From the NCBI GenBank assembly GCA_944321755.1, contig CALUMM010000006.1, forward strand, positions 1 through 62,932: 62,932 nt of DNA. The letters are read 5' to 3'. Both the position numbers and the translations under genes were made by a program. Positions 9,311-18,554 of this stretch are shown piece by piece. Position 1 is the stretch's first letter. The number at the start of each line of letters is the position of its first letter. The stretch is from an uncultured Alistipes sp. GTDB taxonomy: Bacteria > Bacteroidota > Bacteroidia > Bacteroidales > Rikenellaceae. The notes beneath the pieces are model-generated. The model was not told the origin of the DNA. It made no database searches and saw only the letters and a list, made by a program, of their open reading frames with translations.

Positions 9311-12300
9311 TTAGAAATTCACTTCGACACCCAGCGTGAAGGTCCGGGACATGGGGTAGCTCATACCCTTGTTGCGGTTGCCCTGTTCGGGATCCCAGTA
9401 CTTGATGTCGTCATAAAGAATACCGAGGTTGTTCCCCAGCAGGTAGACCCGGGCTGCGTCGAGGCGGAGCTTGCGCAGGACTGTCTTGGGCAGATTGTAT
9501 CCGATTTCGAGGTTTTTGAAGCGCAGGAAGTCGCCGCTGCGGAGCCACCAGGTGTTCGGCTCCTTGTTGACGTTGTGGCTGTAGTGGCTGTGCAGACGGG
9601 GCGACGTCACGTCCTGGCTCGGATTGTCGGGGGTCCAGCGGTCGAGGAAGAGCGTGCGGAAGTTGGCCTTGTCCTCGTACCAGTTGAAGGGCCAGAAGGT
9701 GCTGTTGCCCGAAGCCAGCAGAACCGACGAGTTGCCCGTACCCTGGAAGAAGACACTGACATAGAAGCCCTTGTACTCGACGTTGAATCCAAAACCGTAG
9801 TTGATCTCCGGATTGTAGGGGTGACCTACGCCGCGAACCTTGTCGTTGCTGTCGATGACGCCGTCGTGGTTCATGTCGACGAACTTGATGTCGCCGGGGC
9901 CGAGGGTTCCCGAAAGGGCGACGGACGGAAGTCCCGGCTTCAGTTCGTAGGAGTAGGTTCCGTTGGGGTTCTGCGTGCGGATGAAGTCATCCTCGGTGTA
10001 GAGCCGCTCGGCGATGTAGAGCTCGTTCTCGTTCACGCGCGTGCCGGTCACCTTTTGGTAGTCGTAGAGCCGGTTCAACTCGTCATACTCGATGATCTTG
10101 TTGCGGGCGAAGGTGAACGTACCGCGGGCGCTGACGCGGACCTGGCCGAAGTTGTGATGGGCGTTCAGGCTGGCATCGATACCCCAGTTGTCCACGATAC
10201 CGTAGTTCTGCCAGGGTTTGTCGTGGAAACCGGCCACACCCGGAATCGTGTTGCGCTGCAGCAGGATGTCCTTACGGCGGTTGTTGAAGTAGTCGGCTGT
10301 GATTTCGATCTGGTTGTCGAAGAATCCCAGGTCGAGACCGATGTTGCGTTTGGTTTCGATCTCCCAGTGGATGTCGTTGTTGGCGAAGAGCAGGTCGTAG
10401 ATACCGGTGTTTTCTCCCGTAATGATCGGGTTTGATGCCGAGGTTCCGATTCCCTGGTTGAATACGTGTCCGTTGGTTGCGAAGGTGGCACGGTAGAGGA
10501 AGCGGTCGGTACCCGTATCGTCGTTACCCGTGCGTCCGATCGAGAGGCGGACCTTCAGGTTGTTCATCACGCGCTTGAGGCTTTCGGGATAGAACTTCTC
10601 GTTGGAGATGAAGTAGCTGACACCCACGGCCGGGAAGAATCCGAACCGGTTGTTCTTGGCGAAGGTCTCGCTGCCGGTGTAACCGAAGTTACCCTCGATG
10701 AAGTAGCGGTTGTCGTACGAATAGGTGACACGACCTACGACGCTCTGCTTGCGGTAGGGGAGCACCGGATCGTTGTACTGCTCCTCCTTCTGCGTATAGA
10801 GGAGCATGGCGCCCACGTTGTGGACGTAGTTGAAGGTGCGCTGGTAGTTGACTGCCCCTTCGATATAGATCTTGCGCAGGTAGCTCGTCGAGGTGAACTC
10901 CGGGTCCTCGATCTCGGGCGATCCCGACGAGGTGGTCGTGAAGATCAGGTTGCCGTCGGCATCGCGGCCGCTGGCGTGGTAGAGGCTCGGCCAGTAGTCG
11001 CGCAGCGTGGCGGCGCTTCCGTCATAGTCGAAGCTGACGCTCGCACGGGCGCTCAGGCCCTGCGTGATGAACTTCAGATCCTGATCCAGGGTGACTTTCG
11101 ACTGGATCTTGGTTCCCCACTCCTGACGGTATCCCTGGTTGTAGAGCATGTTGTAGGGGTTTCGGTTGTTGGCATCGGCCTGCTTCTCGTAGGAGGCCAG
11201 CGTACCGTCGCTGTAGATTGCCGGGAAGAGGTACGACGGCGTGTGGAGGATGAACGAGAAGATATCGTCGGCCGAACGGTTGGCCGTGCGGCGGTGGGTG
11301 TACTGCCCCGAGAGGTCGACGCTCAGGTTGGTGCTCTTGCTCACCTTCAGGTCGATGTTGCTTCGCAGGTTGTAGCGCTCGAAACCGAAATTACTGTTAT
11401 AGAGTCCGTTGGGATTCTCCTTGAAGACGCCGTCGGTCTGGTAGTAGGCCATCGACACGAAATACTTGGCATTCTCGGCGCCGCCGCGGAAGTTCAGCGT
11501 GTAGCGCTGGCTGTGCACAGCCTTTCTGACCAGTTCGTCGATCCACTGCGTATTGGGATAGAGGTCGGGGTCCACGCCGTCCCGGTATTTCTGGATGAGC
11601 TCCTCGCTGAAACTCGGGGTCAGACCGTCGTTGAAACGGGCCTCGTTGGCCAGTTCGAGGTACTGCCACGAATCGACGAACTCCGGCAGGCGCTGCGGCG
11701 AGGCGATCGACTGCTCGATGCGGAAGGAGATCTTCGGCGCCGAGATCGTACCGCGCTTGGTGGTCACCAGGATAACGCCGTTGGCACCTTCGGCACCGTA
11801 GACGGCCGTTGCGGCAGCGTCCTTGAGGATGCTGAAGGTCTCGATTTCGTCGGCTTCGAGGTTGTTGATGTCACGGGGCACGCCGTCGACCAGCACCAGG
11901 GGTTCCGTACCGCCCTGGAAGGTGCTGATACCGCGGATCCAGAACTCGGCGTCGTCACGTCCGGGCTCGGCGCTGCGCTGGATGCTGATCAGACCGGCGA
12001 GCTGACCGGCGAGGTTGCTCGTCAGGTTGCTCGATGCCGACTGCATCAGGTCGCGGGATCCGACGGTTGCGATCGAGCTGACCATGGCCTGGCGTTTCTG
12101 CTTGCCGTAACCCACGACGACGACCTCTTCGATCTGGTCCGTGTCGTTTTTCAGCTGGACGTTGATCACGTTGCGGCCGTGGACTGCGATGGTCTGCGAC
12201 AGGTAGCCGATGTAGCTGATCGTGATGGCCTGCTGGTCGTTTACGTCAAGGACGAACAGACCGTCGGTATTGGTCGTGGTACCGATGCTGGTATTCTGGA

Positions 12301-12520
12301 TGTATACGGTGGCACCGACCAGCGGTGTTCCGTCGGTATCGGTGACGGTACCCGTGACACGGTGTTTTCCCGAGGTTGCGGATCCCTGGGCGGTCGAGCC
12401 TGTATTTTGAGCGTATGCGGCGCCGGCGTCCACTGCCAGGAACAACATAAGAAGCAGAGCGATACCCGCACGGCGCAATTGGCGGGCGCGTCCGAATCTT
12501 GTTTTATAAAAATTTTCCAT
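9311..12520 (-). CDS. SusC-family TonB-dependent outer membrane transporter
   Basis: A 1,069-residue SusC/RagA homologue. I choose MENFYKTRFGRARQLRR (ATG complement 12518-12520) because a basic region and a hydrophobic signal ending AYAQ follow; an in-frame extension upstream has no signal. A carboxypeptidase-regulatory-like domain (VTGTVTDTDGTPLVGATV) comes first, then the family motif VVVVGYGKQKR, a plug domain with GANGVILVTTKRG, and a 22-strand barrel ending VNF. It imports oligosaccharide with TonB energy. It lies in the middle of the operon, 136 bases after a GH105 gene, not at the head as is more common; I see no TAnnTTTG element in that gap. Confidence 0.95.
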   Translation of the reverse strand: MENFYKTRFGRARQLRRAGIALLLMLFLAVDAGAAYAQNTGSTAQGSATSGKHRVTGTVTDTDGTPLVGATVYIQNTSIGTTTNTDGLFVLDVNDQQAITISYIGYLSQTIAVHGRNVINVQLKNDTDQIEEVVVVGYGKQKRQAMVSSIATVGSRDLMQSASSNLTSNLAGQLAGLISIQRSAEPGRDDAEFWIRGISTFQGGTEPLVLVDGVPRDINNLEADEIETFSILKDAAATAVYGAEGANGVILVTTKRGTISAPKISFRIEQSIASPQRLPEFVDSWQYLELANEARFNDGLTPSFSEELIQKYRDGVDPDLYPNTQWIDELVRKAVHSQRYTLNFRGGAENAKYFVSMAYYQTDGVFKENPNGLYNSNFGFERYNLRSNIDLKVSKSTNLSVDLSGQYTHRRTANRSADDIFSFILHTPSYLFPAIYSDGTLASYEKQADANNRNPYNMLYNQGYRQEWGTKIQSKVTLDQDLKFITQGLSARASVSFDYDGSAATLRDYWPSLYHASGRDADGNLIFTTTSSGSPEIEDPEFTSTSYLRKIYIEGAVNYQRTFNYVHNVGAMLLYTQKEEQYNDPVLPYRKQSVVGRVTYSYDNRYFIEGNFGYTGSETFAKNNRFGFFPAVGVSYFISNEKFYPESLKRVMNNLKVRLSIGRTGNDDTGTDRFLYRATFATNGHVFNQGIGTSASNPIITGENTGIYDLLFANNDIHWEIETKRNIGLDLGFFDNQIEITADYFNNRRKDILLQRNTIPGVAGFHDKPWQNYGIVDNWGIDASLNAHHNFGQVRVSARGTFTFARNKIIEYDELNRLYDYQKVTGTRVNENELYIAERLYTEDDFIRTQNPNGTYSYELKPGLPSVALSGTLGPGDIKFVDMNHDGVIDSNDKVRGVGHPYNPEINYGFGFNVEYKGFYVSVFFQGTGNSSVLLASGNSTFWPFNWYEDKANFRTLFLDRWTPDNPSQDVTSPRLHSHYSHNVNKEPNTWWLRSGDFLRFKNLEIGYNLPKTVLRKLRLDAARVYLLGNNLGILYDDIKYWDPEQGNRNKGMSYPMSRTFTLGVEVNF

Positions 12521-12656
12521 ACGGTTCAGTGTGTTTGGATTTGATTTGAGTGATTGGGCAGAATGGGATTTCGGCCGGATTCCCCGGTCCGATCCGGATT
12601 TCATTCGATTTGCTTTCCGTGTTTCATAGGCTGTCAGATGGTTTTGGGTTATACGG

Positions 12657-13958
12657 TTATTGTTCGTTAGCCAGTTCGATCAGGGCGTAGGCGCACCACA
12701 TCATGGCAGCCTGACCGTGGAGGTCGCCCGTCAGCTTGTTGCGGTCGCGGTAGTATTCATAACTGCTCCCGGCTCCGGTTCCGCAGCAGACATTGCGGAT
12801 CTCGTAGTTGGTGTTCAGGTAGTTCATCAGTGCGAGCCAGCCTTTGCGGGCCACGGCGCCGTAGGTCTTTTCATCGAGCCAGCCGTTCTTGACTCCGAGG
12901 ATCATGGCGTAGGTGAACATGGCCGACCCGGAGGTCTCCTCCCACATGTCGCCCTTGTCGGGGGTGATGAGCTGGCCCCACATGCCGCTTTCGTACTGGT
13001 AGGCGCTCAGCGTGTTCATCATCTCCTTGTATTCGGTGAGGAGGCGGTTGCGGTAGTCGTCGTATTTCGACGTCTTGGGGAGCATCCGCAGCATTTCGGG
13101 CATTCCGACGGCCATCCAGCCGTTGCCCCGGGCCCAGAAGTATTTGGCCGTGGGGGCGTGGTAGAAAATGCCGTTCTCACCCGGCAGCTCGTCGAGGTAG
13201 AGCATCATCTCCTTGGCGGCGCGTTCGATGTACTTCTCGTCGCCCGTGGCCAGGTAGGCCTGGGACTGGAGCGCCGTGATCATGAACATGTCGTCGATCC
13301 ACAGCCGCGTCTGATAGGAGTAACCCAGGTTGTGATAATAGACCGGGTTCTTCATCTTTTCGAGGTATTTCTGCTCGGTGGGGAGCTCCCACTGCTGGTC
13401 GGCGTATTCGATGCCGAGGTCGAGATAGCGTTTGATCTCCGATTCGGGTTTGCCCTGCTCCTTGAGTTTGGCGTAGATGTGGAGCGGCACGGCGCCGAAG
13501 ATGTTGTAGTCCACGGCATTGTTCTCCGTGCGGGGGATCTTCGTCACGAGGCTCGTGTTGGGCTCGATGCTCTTGTCCTCGTTGTCGAAGAACAGGTCGA
13601 ACTTGTCGACCAGCCGGTTGAAGAGCTCCGTGTCACCGGCCGCCTCGGCATACCAGAAGGCTCCGAGCCAGGCGCAGACATCCGGGTAGGAGGTCAGCGA
13701 ACTTTTGGTTGAGGAGTGCATGTCGCCCCAGTTGGAGTTTCCCGAGCGGAGGAACAGCTCCACGATTCCGTCACCGATCGTGCGGGGGTCTTTTCCCGAG
13801 GGGAAGTTGATCAGGTCGTACTCTTCGACCTCGGGTTCCGGTTCGGGAGTGGGTTTCTGCCCCGATCCGAGCGTTGCTTTTTCCTCGCATCCGGCTTGCC
13901 ACAGACCGGCAAAGAGCAGGAAGGTGACGATTGTCATCTTCTGAAATATCCGTTTCAT
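12657..13958 (-). CDS. GH105-type unsaturated uronyl hydrolase, lipoprotein
   Basis: A 433-residue protein with an N-terminal lipoprotein-like signal (GLWQAGCEE) and an (alpha/alpha)6 fold of the GH88/GH105 type. Motifs include the DD pair at 222-223 in RLWIDDMFM, FWARGNGWMAVGM, and DLHGQAAMMWCAYAL near the end. Such enzymes remove the 4,5-unsaturated uronic acid left by polysaccharide lyases on rhamnogalacturonan or related glycans. It is 13 bases downstream of a close paralogue (13972-15156). The pair differ in signal type, which suggests outer-membrane versus periplasmic placement. No polysaccharide lyase is visible in the window, so the substrate link is inferred. Confidence 0.85.
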   Translation of the reverse strand: MKRIFQKMTIVTFLLFAGLWQAGCEEKATLGSGQKPTPEPEPEVEEYDLINFPSGKDPRTIGDGIVELFLRSGNSNWGDMHSSTKSSLTSYPDVCAWLGAFWYAEAAGDTELFNRLVDKFDLFFDNEDKSIEPNTSLVTKIPRTENNAVDYNIFGAVPLHIYAKLKEQGKPESEIKRYLDLGIEYADQQWELPTEQKYLEKMKNPVYYHNLGYSYQTRLWIDDMFMITALQSQAYLATGDEKYIERAAKEMMLYLDELPGENGIFYHAPTAKYFWARGNGWMAVGMPEMLRMLPKTSKYDDYRNRLLTEYKEMMNTLSAYQYESGMWGQLITPDKGDMWEETSGSAMFTYAMILGVKNGWLDEKTYGAVARKGWLALMNYLNTNYEIRNVCCGTGAGSSYEYYRDRNKLTGDLHGQAAMMWCAYALIELANEQ

Positions 13959-13971
13959 GGAGATTTTCGTG

Positions 13972-15156
13972 TTAAAGTTTATAGGGCTTTACGTCGCACG
14001 AGAGGGCGTAGGCGCACCAGAGCATGGCGGCCTGTCCGTGGAGGTCGCCGGTCAGGCGGCGGCGGTTCTGATACCAGTCGAAACTGTTCTTGGCGCCGGT
14101 CCCTTCGCAGACGTTGCGCAGGTTGTCGTTCTCGTCCAGGTAGGAGAGCAGCGAGAGCCATGCCTTGCGGGCCGCCGTTCCGTAGATCTTCTTGTCGAGC
14201 CATCCGTTCTTGACGCCGAGGATCATGGCATAGGTGAACATGGCTGTCGAGGAGGTCTCCTTCCAGGTGTTGGGGTTGTCGATGATCTGACGCCACATGC
14301 CGTCGTAGGCCTGGTAGCGCAGCAGCGTCGACATCATCAGCTCGTAGGCGGCGCGGATTCGCGGCAGGTCGGGGTTGTCCTTGGGCAGCATCCGCAGCAT
14401 CTCGGCCATTCCGACGGCCATCCACCCGTCTCCGCGGCCCCAGAAGTAGGGGGTTCCGGTGTGGTGGTAGAAGAGCCCGTTGGGGCGCTGGATGCGGTCG
14501 AGGTAGAGCACCATCTCACGCGCCGCACGGTCGATGTACTTGCGGTCGCCGGTGACCAGGTAGGCCTGGGCCTGGAGGTCGGTGATCATGAACATGTCGT
14601 CGACCCAGAGGCGGGTCTGCCACGAGTAGCCCTGGTCGGCATACTCCTTGGCTTCGGAGAGCTGCTTGTAGTGTTTCGGGTCTTCGGGCAGGATCCACTG
14701 GTTGTCGGCGTATTTCATGCCCAGTTCGAGGTAGCGGGCATCGCGGTTGTGCTTGTAGATCTCCAGGGGCACGGCGCCGAAGACGTAGAAGTCGACGACG
14801 TTGTGCGGTGTGGGATAGAGCTCCGGCTGGAGGTGCTTCTGGGTGGTGAAGAGCGGTTCGAAGCGCTCGACCAGGCGGGTGTAGAGCGAGTCGTTGCCGG
14901 TTCCGGTCGTAAACCACAGGGCTCCGAGCCAGGCGCAGACGTCGGGATAGGTGATGAGCGTCACCTTGTATTTCGAGTTGATGTCGCCCCAGTGGGAGTG
15001 CGGAGTCTGGAGATAGCGTTCGGTCAGCCGGATGCCGATCTCTTCGGGCTGGCAGCCTTTGGGGAAGTTTTTCAGGTCCCAGCTCTTCTGCGCCCGCACG
15101 GTCGTAACCGTGGCGAGCAGCAGCAGGGTCTGTGCGATGAAAATGAACTTTTTCAT
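13972..15156 (-). CDS. GH105-type unsaturated uronyl hydrolase, periplasmic
   Basis: A 394-residue protein. The start is the ATG complement at 15154-15156, giving MKKFIFIAQ and a standard signal ending TVRAQ. It shows the same (alpha/alpha)6 architecture as the neighbour at 12657-13958: DD at 186-187 in RLWVDDMFM, YFWGRGDGWMAVGMAEM, SSTAMFTYAMILGVKNGW and LTGDLHGQAAMLWCAYAL. Tandem duplication with divergence is the simplest origin. Expected role: hydrolysis of unsaturated uronyl residues from oligosaccharides in the periplasm. An in-frame extension upstream lies in the non-coding gap and the GH43 gene and is discarded because the signal peptide begins here. Confidence 0.85.
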   Translation of the reverse strand: MKKFIFIAQTLLLLATVTTVRAQKSWDLKNFPKGCQPEEIGIRLTERYLQTPHSHWGDINSKYKVTLITYPDVCAWLGALWFTTGTGNDSLYTRLVERFEPLFTTQKHLQPELYPTPHNVVDFYVFGAVPLEIYKHNRDARYLELGMKYADNQWILPEDPKHYKQLSEAKEYADQGYSWQTRLWVDDMFMITDLQAQAYLVTGDRKYIDRAAREMVLYLDRIQRPNGLFYHHTGTPYFWGRGDGWMAVGMAEMLRMLPKDNPDLPRIRAAYELMMSTLLRYQAYDGMWRQIIDNPNTWKETSSTAMFTYAMILGVKNGWLDKKIYGTAARKAWLSLLSYLDENDNLRNVCEGTGAKNSFDWYQNRRRLTGDLHGQAAMLWCAYALSCDVKPYKL

Positions 15157-15224
15157 GAGGTTTTCGATCTGTTTATTTCGGTGATTCGGTTTTCGGGTTT
15201 GGGAATGGCGCGGCCGCTGCGGGG

Positions 15225-16640
15225 TCAGAGGGTTTCGCCCGAGGGCAGCAGTTGGGTTTCGCCCCAGCCGACGGGCTCTCCGAAGTTGGGGGTTCCGTCG
15301 TCGTTCCAGGTGAACTTCTGGATGAAGGGATAGCGCACGCTCCAGCCGCCGCCGTAGTCGGGATGATACTTCATGGCGTGGTAGACGATCCAGTCTTCGG
15401 TTCCGTCGGGCGACTTGGTGAAGGTGCAGTGCCCTACGCCGTTTACGCCTGCGGTGGGCTCGTGGGAGTTGTCGCAGCGCCAGAAGACGTAGTTGTCGGA
15501 TTTTTTCCAGTCGGCGGGGTTCATCGGGTCGCCGGTCTCGATGTCGAGCATGAGCCAGCCCAGCCGGTAGTATTCGGTCCAGGAGCCGTTGCAGGAGTAG
15601 ACGATGAAGAGTTTGCCCTTCTCCTCGTTGATCAGGATGGCCGGGCCTTCGTTGACCTTTCCTTCGACCTTCTCCCAACTCTGTTCGGGCGAGGAGAGGA
15701 TCTTGAATCCCGAGCTGATGGTCCAGGGGTTCGACATTTTGGCGATGCGGATCTGCTGGGTGCTGTTGTCCTTGCGGTTTCCGGACCAGACGGCGTAGCG
15801 CTGTCCCTTGAGCTCGAAGGTCGTCATGTCGATGGCGTACTCGGTGTTGTCGACGGTGATCTCCGAGGGGATGTTGTCGCTTTCGCCCGTGTAGATCATG
15901 CCCATGTCTTCCCACTCACTGGTCAGCGGGTCGTCGGTCTTCGAACGGATGACACCCGTGCGCTGGTCGCCGTAGCTGTTGTTCGTGTAGCGGCCTGCGG
16001 CGTAATAGACATACCAGTGTCCGTCGATGTGGAAGAGTTCGGGAGCCCAGAGGTTCTTGATGTTCCAGGGTTCCGTGCTGTCGTCATAGGGGAGGTGCCA
16101 GACGGCCTTCGTGGCCTCGATGACCGAGAGGCGCGACGACATCGAGATAGCGATGCTGTTGTTGCTGCCGGCCTTGCAGGCGTAATACTTGTCGCCGTCC
16201 TTGACGATGTAGGGGTCGGGCATCGTGGCGATGTTGCCGCCCAGGGTGATGGGGTTGGTGAAGGTCAGGGCCGACTGCGTGACGACCACCTCCACGGGGT
16301 TGATATCTTCGGCCGTGAAGCGCACGACACCGGTGCGTTTCGGCGTGCCGGTCGGATCCTCGTTCTGGTCGTAGGAGATCCTGACGGAGAGGTTGCCCTT
16401 GCCGCTGGTGCGGTCGATGTGGAGCCACGAGGAGCGGGCTTCGGCCATCCAGGAGGTATTCGAGGTGACGTAGAGTTCGAGCGACCCGCTCGAATTGCCC
16501 ACCATCTTTTCACTGAAGCTGACGCGCAGATAGGCCTTCCCGGAGTCGTCTCCGTTCGAGCTGTCCTTGCTGCAGTTGCAGCAAAGCATCATCGTCAGGG
16601 TGATCAGAATGACGATCGGATAGGAGAATTTGTGTTTCAT
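15225..16640 (-). CDS. BACON-domain GH43 family glycosidase, lipoprotein
   Basis: A 471-residue lipoprotein (leader ending MLCCNCSKD). A BACON domain (about 45-122, ending VTQSA) precedes a five-bladed propeller of the GH43 family. The catalytic triad can be placed: base D142 in MPDPYIV, pKa-modulating D271 in YAIDMTT and acid E331 in NEGPAIL. GH43 enzymes are mostly alpha-L-arabinofuranosidases, beta-xylosidases or exo-beta-1,3-galactanases; the subfamily cannot be fixed by eye. BACON domains usually serve as surface spacers, so the enzyme may trim arabinose or galactose outside the cell. It is 18 bases from the FAD oxidoreductase gene and part of the PUL1 operon. Confidence 0.88.
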   Translation of the reverse strand: MKHKFSYPIVILITLTMMLCCNCSKDSSNGDDSGKAYLRVSFSEKMVGNSSGSLELYVTSNTSWMAEARSSWLHIDRTSGKGNLSVRISYDQNEDPTGTPKRTGVVRFTAEDINPVEVVVTQSALTFTNPITLGGNIATMPDPYIVKDGDKYYACKAGSNNSIAISMSSRLSVIEATKAVWHLPYDDSTEPWNIKNLWAPELFHIDGHWYVYYAAGRYTNNSYGDQRTGVIRSKTDDPLTSEWEDMGMIYTGESDNIPSEITVDNTEYAIDMTTFELKGQRYAVWSGNRKDNSTQQIRIAKMSNPWTISSGFKILSSPEQSWEKVEGKVNEGPAILINEEKGKLFIVYSCNGSWTEYYRLGWLMLDIETGDPMNPADWKKSDNYVFWRCDNSHEPTAGVNGVGHCTFTKSPDGTEDWIVYHAMKYHPDYGGGWSVRYPFIQKFTWNDDGTPNFGEPVGWGETQLLPSGETL

Positions 16641-16658
16641 ATACGCTTGTTTTTTTGG

Positions 16659-18530
16659 TTATTGTGCTTGTTCGGGATTCGGGTTCAGGCGCCGGAGCCA
16701 TTCGCGGCGCGTTGTTTTGCCGTCGGCGGTGATCTCCTGCCCGGAGAGCGAGCTCCACAGCCGGGCGTCGGCTTCGTCGAGCGGCTGGTCGAGACGGGCC
16801 TCCCACCCGGGGAAATAGCCCTTCAGGGCGAGGCGCTGAACGGCCCGGTAGTCGGGGTCGCCGGGCTGCAGGTCTCGCAGGTAGACCAGAACGGCACCGT
16901 TTTCGAGCAGCCGCTGCTGCAACTCCGGGATGTCGATTCCGCGGACATCCGTGCGGGCGTCGATGGCCAGGGCGGCAGCCTCTCCGGCGGCTTCGCCGAG
17001 GGCCATCCAGCAGGGCTCCATGCGCAGGGTCGAGAATCCGACGTGGCTGCCCGATACGGCGACCGGGAAGAGGAGGTTTTCGACCCGGCGGGGGACCATC
17101 ACACCGTAGGGTACCGTGTAGACGGCCGTGGGGTGGCTGAAGAATCCGTCGAGGTGGATGCGTCCCGCCTCGCGTTTGCGGACGGCGTGGGAGTCGAGGG
17201 CGTAGTGGCTGGCCGTGACCGAGGTGGCGTGGAGCGGCGGCCGGGCCCCGGCGGATTCGGGCAGGGCGTCGTGGGCCGTGAAGAAGTAGAGCCCCTCCAT
17301 GCGTCGTCCTTCGCGGACGTAGACCTGACGCGGGAATCCGCCGTTGTCGGGGTATTCGTCGGCGGCGAGGCCCCACTGCAGGCAGGCTTCGCGGAAGTGC
17401 TCCGGAAGCGCCTCGTCGTGCTGGGCGAACCACAGCAGCCCCAGCGTATAGTCGCGCAGCCGCTCGGCAAAACGGTCGCGCCACGCCCAGTCGGCCGTCG
17501 GCCAGGGATAATTCTCCTCGGGGAGATCGGTCGACAGGAGGGCCAGGTGCTGGTTGTTGGCGTCCATCTTGGCATTCGGCAGGCGGGTCATGCTCGTGAT
17601 CTTGGCCATGCCCCACACGTCGCCCGGGATGGCGGTCCGCTCTCCGGCGGCGATGCGCTGTCGGTTACGGGCGATGGCGGCCGAATCGGCCTGGCGGAAG
17701 CGGGCGTCCGTATTGCGTCCTTCGAAGACGTCGCCGACGAGCGACGCGAACTCCTCGCGGTCGTAACGCTCCGGTTTGGGGATCGGCAGGCGGTTCTGCG
17801 GGTCGTCGGTCAGACAGAGCCGGTAGTTGTAGGCCTGGATCGTGCTGTCGCCCTCGTAGGTCGAACCTTCGCCGTCGGGGCCGTGTTTCCACCAGCGGTA
17901 GATCTTTCCGGCGCACGGCTCGCCGTATTCGGCGGCGCCCTCGCGCCCGAGGCGGAACGACACTCCGGCCGCAGCGCTCAGGTCGCCCTCGTAGGTGGCG
18001 TCGATGAACATCTCACCGCGGTAACGCTCCGTGCGGCCGGTCGTGCGGTCGAGGATGCGGATCTCGCGGATGCGCTCGCCGCGCTTGACGACGTTGCTCG
18101 GGTCGGCGTCGAATTGCCGGAGGGTCCGGACCGTAATCTTCCCGGGACCCGCCTCGGCGAGCATCCGGGCGAAACTCTCCACGGCGACCTTCGGCTCGAA
18201 GTGGTATCCGTCGCTGCAGTCGCGCACCTGGCGCGAACCGGCTCCGTAATGCTCCGTGTAGTACGCCTTGTTCAGGGCCACGAACCGCGCGAAGAGCCCG
18301 GCCGTAGCGCCGCGTGTAGCGATGTCGGTGGCCCCGAGTCCGTTGACCGGCAGCCCGCCGATGTGCTCCGAACGCTCCAGCAGCACGCAGCTCTTCCCTT
18401 CGCGGGCGGCGGCCAGGGCGGCCGTGATTCCCGCGGGCGTGCCGCCCACGATCACCACGTCGTAATCGGATGACGTGGCCCGGCAGGCGGTCGCCAGCAG
18501 CAGCAACAGGGTATAGAGAGTGAGTTTCAT
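16659..18530 (-). CDS. Exported FAD-dependent oxidoreductase
   Basis: A 623-residue protein with a hydrophobic export signal and a Rossmann FAD-binding motif VIVGGTPAGITAA at about 27-38, followed by a ribose-binding glutamate at the end of strand 2 (CVLLERSEHIGG). It belongs to the FAD_oxidored group often found among exported Bacteroidota enzymes. Other conserved segments are EMFIDATYEGDLSAAAGV and VENLLFPVAVSGSHVGF. The signal ends in TAC, a weak lipobox, so lipidation is uncertain. Its position between GH2 and GH43 genes, with gaps of 24 and 18 bases, points to an oxidation or redox step on the glycan or on a released aglycone. The real substrate is unknown. Confidence 0.85.
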   Translation of the reverse strand: MKLTLYTLLLLLATACRATSSDYDVVIVGGTPAGITAALAAAREGKSCVLLERSEHIGGLPVNGLGATDIATRGATAGLFARFVALNKAYYTEHYGAGSRQVRDCSDGYHFEPKVAVESFARMLAEAGPGKITVRTLRQFDADPSNVVKRGERIREIRILDRTTGRTERYRGEMFIDATYEGDLSAAAGVSFRLGREGAAEYGEPCAGKIYRWWKHGPDGEGSTYEGDSTIQAYNYRLCLTDDPQNRLPIPKPERYDREEFASLVGDVFEGRNTDARFRQADSAAIARNRQRIAAGERTAIPGDVWGMAKITSMTRLPNAKMDANNQHLALLSTDLPEENYPWPTADWAWRDRFAERLRDYTLGLLWFAQHDEALPEHFREACLQWGLAADEYPDNGGFPRQVYVREGRRMEGLYFFTAHDALPESAGARPPLHATSVTASHYALDSHAVRKREAGRIHLDGFFSHPTAVYTVPYGVMVPRRVENLLFPVAVSGSHVGFSTLRMEPCWMALGEAAGEAAALAIDARTDVRGIDIPELQQRLLENGAVLVYLRDLQPGDPDYRAVQRLALKGYFPGWEARLDQPLDEADARLWSSLSGQEITADGKTTRREWLRRLNPNPEQAQ

Positions 18531-18554
18531 GCGGTTTTGTCGGTTTTCGGGGCG

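Noticed and set aside
15252-18473. A 1,073-codon plus-strand open frame opposite GH43 and the FAD oxidoreductase
   Set aside because: Antisense shadow; the minus-strand genes have signal peptides and catalytic motifs.
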